Of a stretch of DNA of 21,863 bases, positions 21,327 to 21,863 are shown in pieces. The stretch is from Alphaproteobacteria bacterium (GTDB lineage Bacteria > Pseudomonadota > Alphaproteobacteria > Sphingomonadales > Sphingomonadaceae): positions 1 to 21,863 of the forward strand of contig VBAE01000218.1 in NCBI GenBank assembly GCA_005882415.1. The letters are read 5' to 3'. Below the pieces are notes generated by a model. That model searched no databases. It saw only the letters and a program-made list of their open reading frames with translations, and was not told where the DNA came from. The stretch's first letter is position 1. Each line of letters starts with the position of its first letter. The translations under genes were made by a program, and so were the position numbers.

Positions 21327-21863
21327 ATCAGTCCGTTCTGCCGCATGCTGTAGGTGCCTTTAGCGCCGACGATGACGTGGTCGTGGACCGAGATTCTGAG
21401 CGGCCTCGCGGCGTCGACGATCTCGCGGGTGAGGCGGATGTCCTGCTGGCTCGGCTGGGGATCGCCGCTCGGATGGTTGTGGACGAGGATCATCGCGGTG
21501 GCGTGATAGTCGAGAGCGCGGCGCATCACCTCGCGGACATACACGGCCGCCTCGTCGACCGAGCCTTCGGACAAAGGCTCGTTGCGGATCAGCATGTTCT
21601 TGGAATTGAGGTAGAGCACCCGCACCCGCTCGATCGGGATGAACGCCATGTCGGCGCGCAGATAATCCTCCAGCGCCTGCCAGCTTCCGAGCACCGGCTG
21701 GTCCGACACCTCCGATTCGAGCAGCCGGAGCGCCGTCGCCTGGGCGATCTTGAGCGCCGCCGCGACATTTTCGCTGACCTCGCCCACCCGGACGATCGCC
21801 TCCGCGTCCGCCGAGAGAAGCCGCCCGAAGCCGCCGAAATCGTCGATCAGCTTCCGGGCCAGC
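21323..21863 (-). CDS. radC: RadC/JAB-domain protein, 5' end outside window
   Basis: 180 residues are visible. The frame stays open to the window edge, so the start lies beyond 21863. The upstream part reads LARKLIDDFGGFGRLL and AIVRVGEVSENVAAALK, the helix-hairpin-helix-type region of the family. The JAMM metalloprotease-like domain follows with HNHPSGDPQPSQQD (the His-x-His and Asp zinc ligands) and ends HDHVIVGAKGTYSMRQNGLI. The family was once linked to DNA repair, but that role is disputed and its biochemical function is unsettled. Complete homologues are about 220-240 residues, so perhaps 50 are missing. Confidence 0.92.
   Translation of the reverse strand, partial: LARKLIDDFGGFGRLLSADAEAIVRVGEVSENVAAALKIAQATALRLLESEVSDQPVLGSWQALEDYLRADMAFIPIERVRVLYLNSKNMLIRNEPLSEGSVDEAAVYVREVMRRALDYHATAMILVHNHPSGDPQPSQQDIRLTREIVDAARPLRISVHDHVIVGAKGTYSMRQNGLI

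Overview
This window is GC-rich chromosomal DNA from an alphaproteobacterium, most likely a member of the Sphingomonadales. That placement is an inference. It rests on a SapC-family protein, a CpdR-type receiver next to an N-formylglutamate amidohydrolase, very dense gene packing with ATGA and TGATG overlaps, and two palindromic interspersed repeats of types common in alphaproteobacterial genomes. I see no phage, transposase, integrase, CRISPR array or rRNA. The single tRNA is tRNA-Val(GAC). No gene-free stretch exceeds about 250 bases.

Layout. 1-171 is the tail of a small membrane protein. 182-260 is a palindromic repeat. 276-1730 (-) is a RhlE-type DEAD-box RNA helicase. 1810-2185 (-) is a frameshifted small exported protein. 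2364-3724 (+) is a two-gene unit, SapC-family protein and cytochrome b561. 3779-3916 (+) is a candidate non-coding RNA gene with promoter, C-rich accessible segments and a strong terminator. 3921-4802 (-) is an N-formylglutamate amidohydrolase. 4954-5283 (+) is a cpdR-like receiver that has lost its N-terminus. 5280-7906 (-) is a two-gene unit: a polysaccharide-deacetylase-like protein and an unusual ATP-grasp/low-molecular-weight tyrosine phosphatase fusion. It diverges from a family 2 glycosyltransferase (8015-9004, +) that appears to start at CTG. The three together look like a small surface-glycan or cell-envelope locus.

9020-9094 (-) is tRNA-Val. 9139-12100 (-) is a translationally coupled run of M20 peptidase, purT and a GNAT acetyltransferase. 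12143-13023 (-) is a coupled pair of a 2H-phosphoesterase-like protein and a HAD 5'(3')-nucleotidase. 13094-13225 (+) is a small charged protein. 13210-16180 holds divergent glpD and glpK, which together convert glycerol to dihydroxyacetone phosphate. 16205-17410 (+) is UDP-GlcNAc 2-epimerase. 17412-17507 is a second palindromic repeat. 17510-19196 (-) is an enoyl-CoA hydratase and 3-hydroxyisobutyrate dehydrogenase pair that fits valine or other acyl-CoA breakdown. 19274-19795 (-) is a winged-helix regulator, divergent from an MHS-type transporter (20043-21326, +). The window closes inside radC (21323-21863, -).

The best candidates for something under-described are the candidate sRNA at about 3812-3916, the ATP-grasp/phosphatase fusion with its deacetylase and glycosyltransferase neighbours, and the coupled 2H plus HAD pair. 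Two genes look broken (1810-2185 and 4954-5283). Either real decay or draft-assembly errors could explain them.
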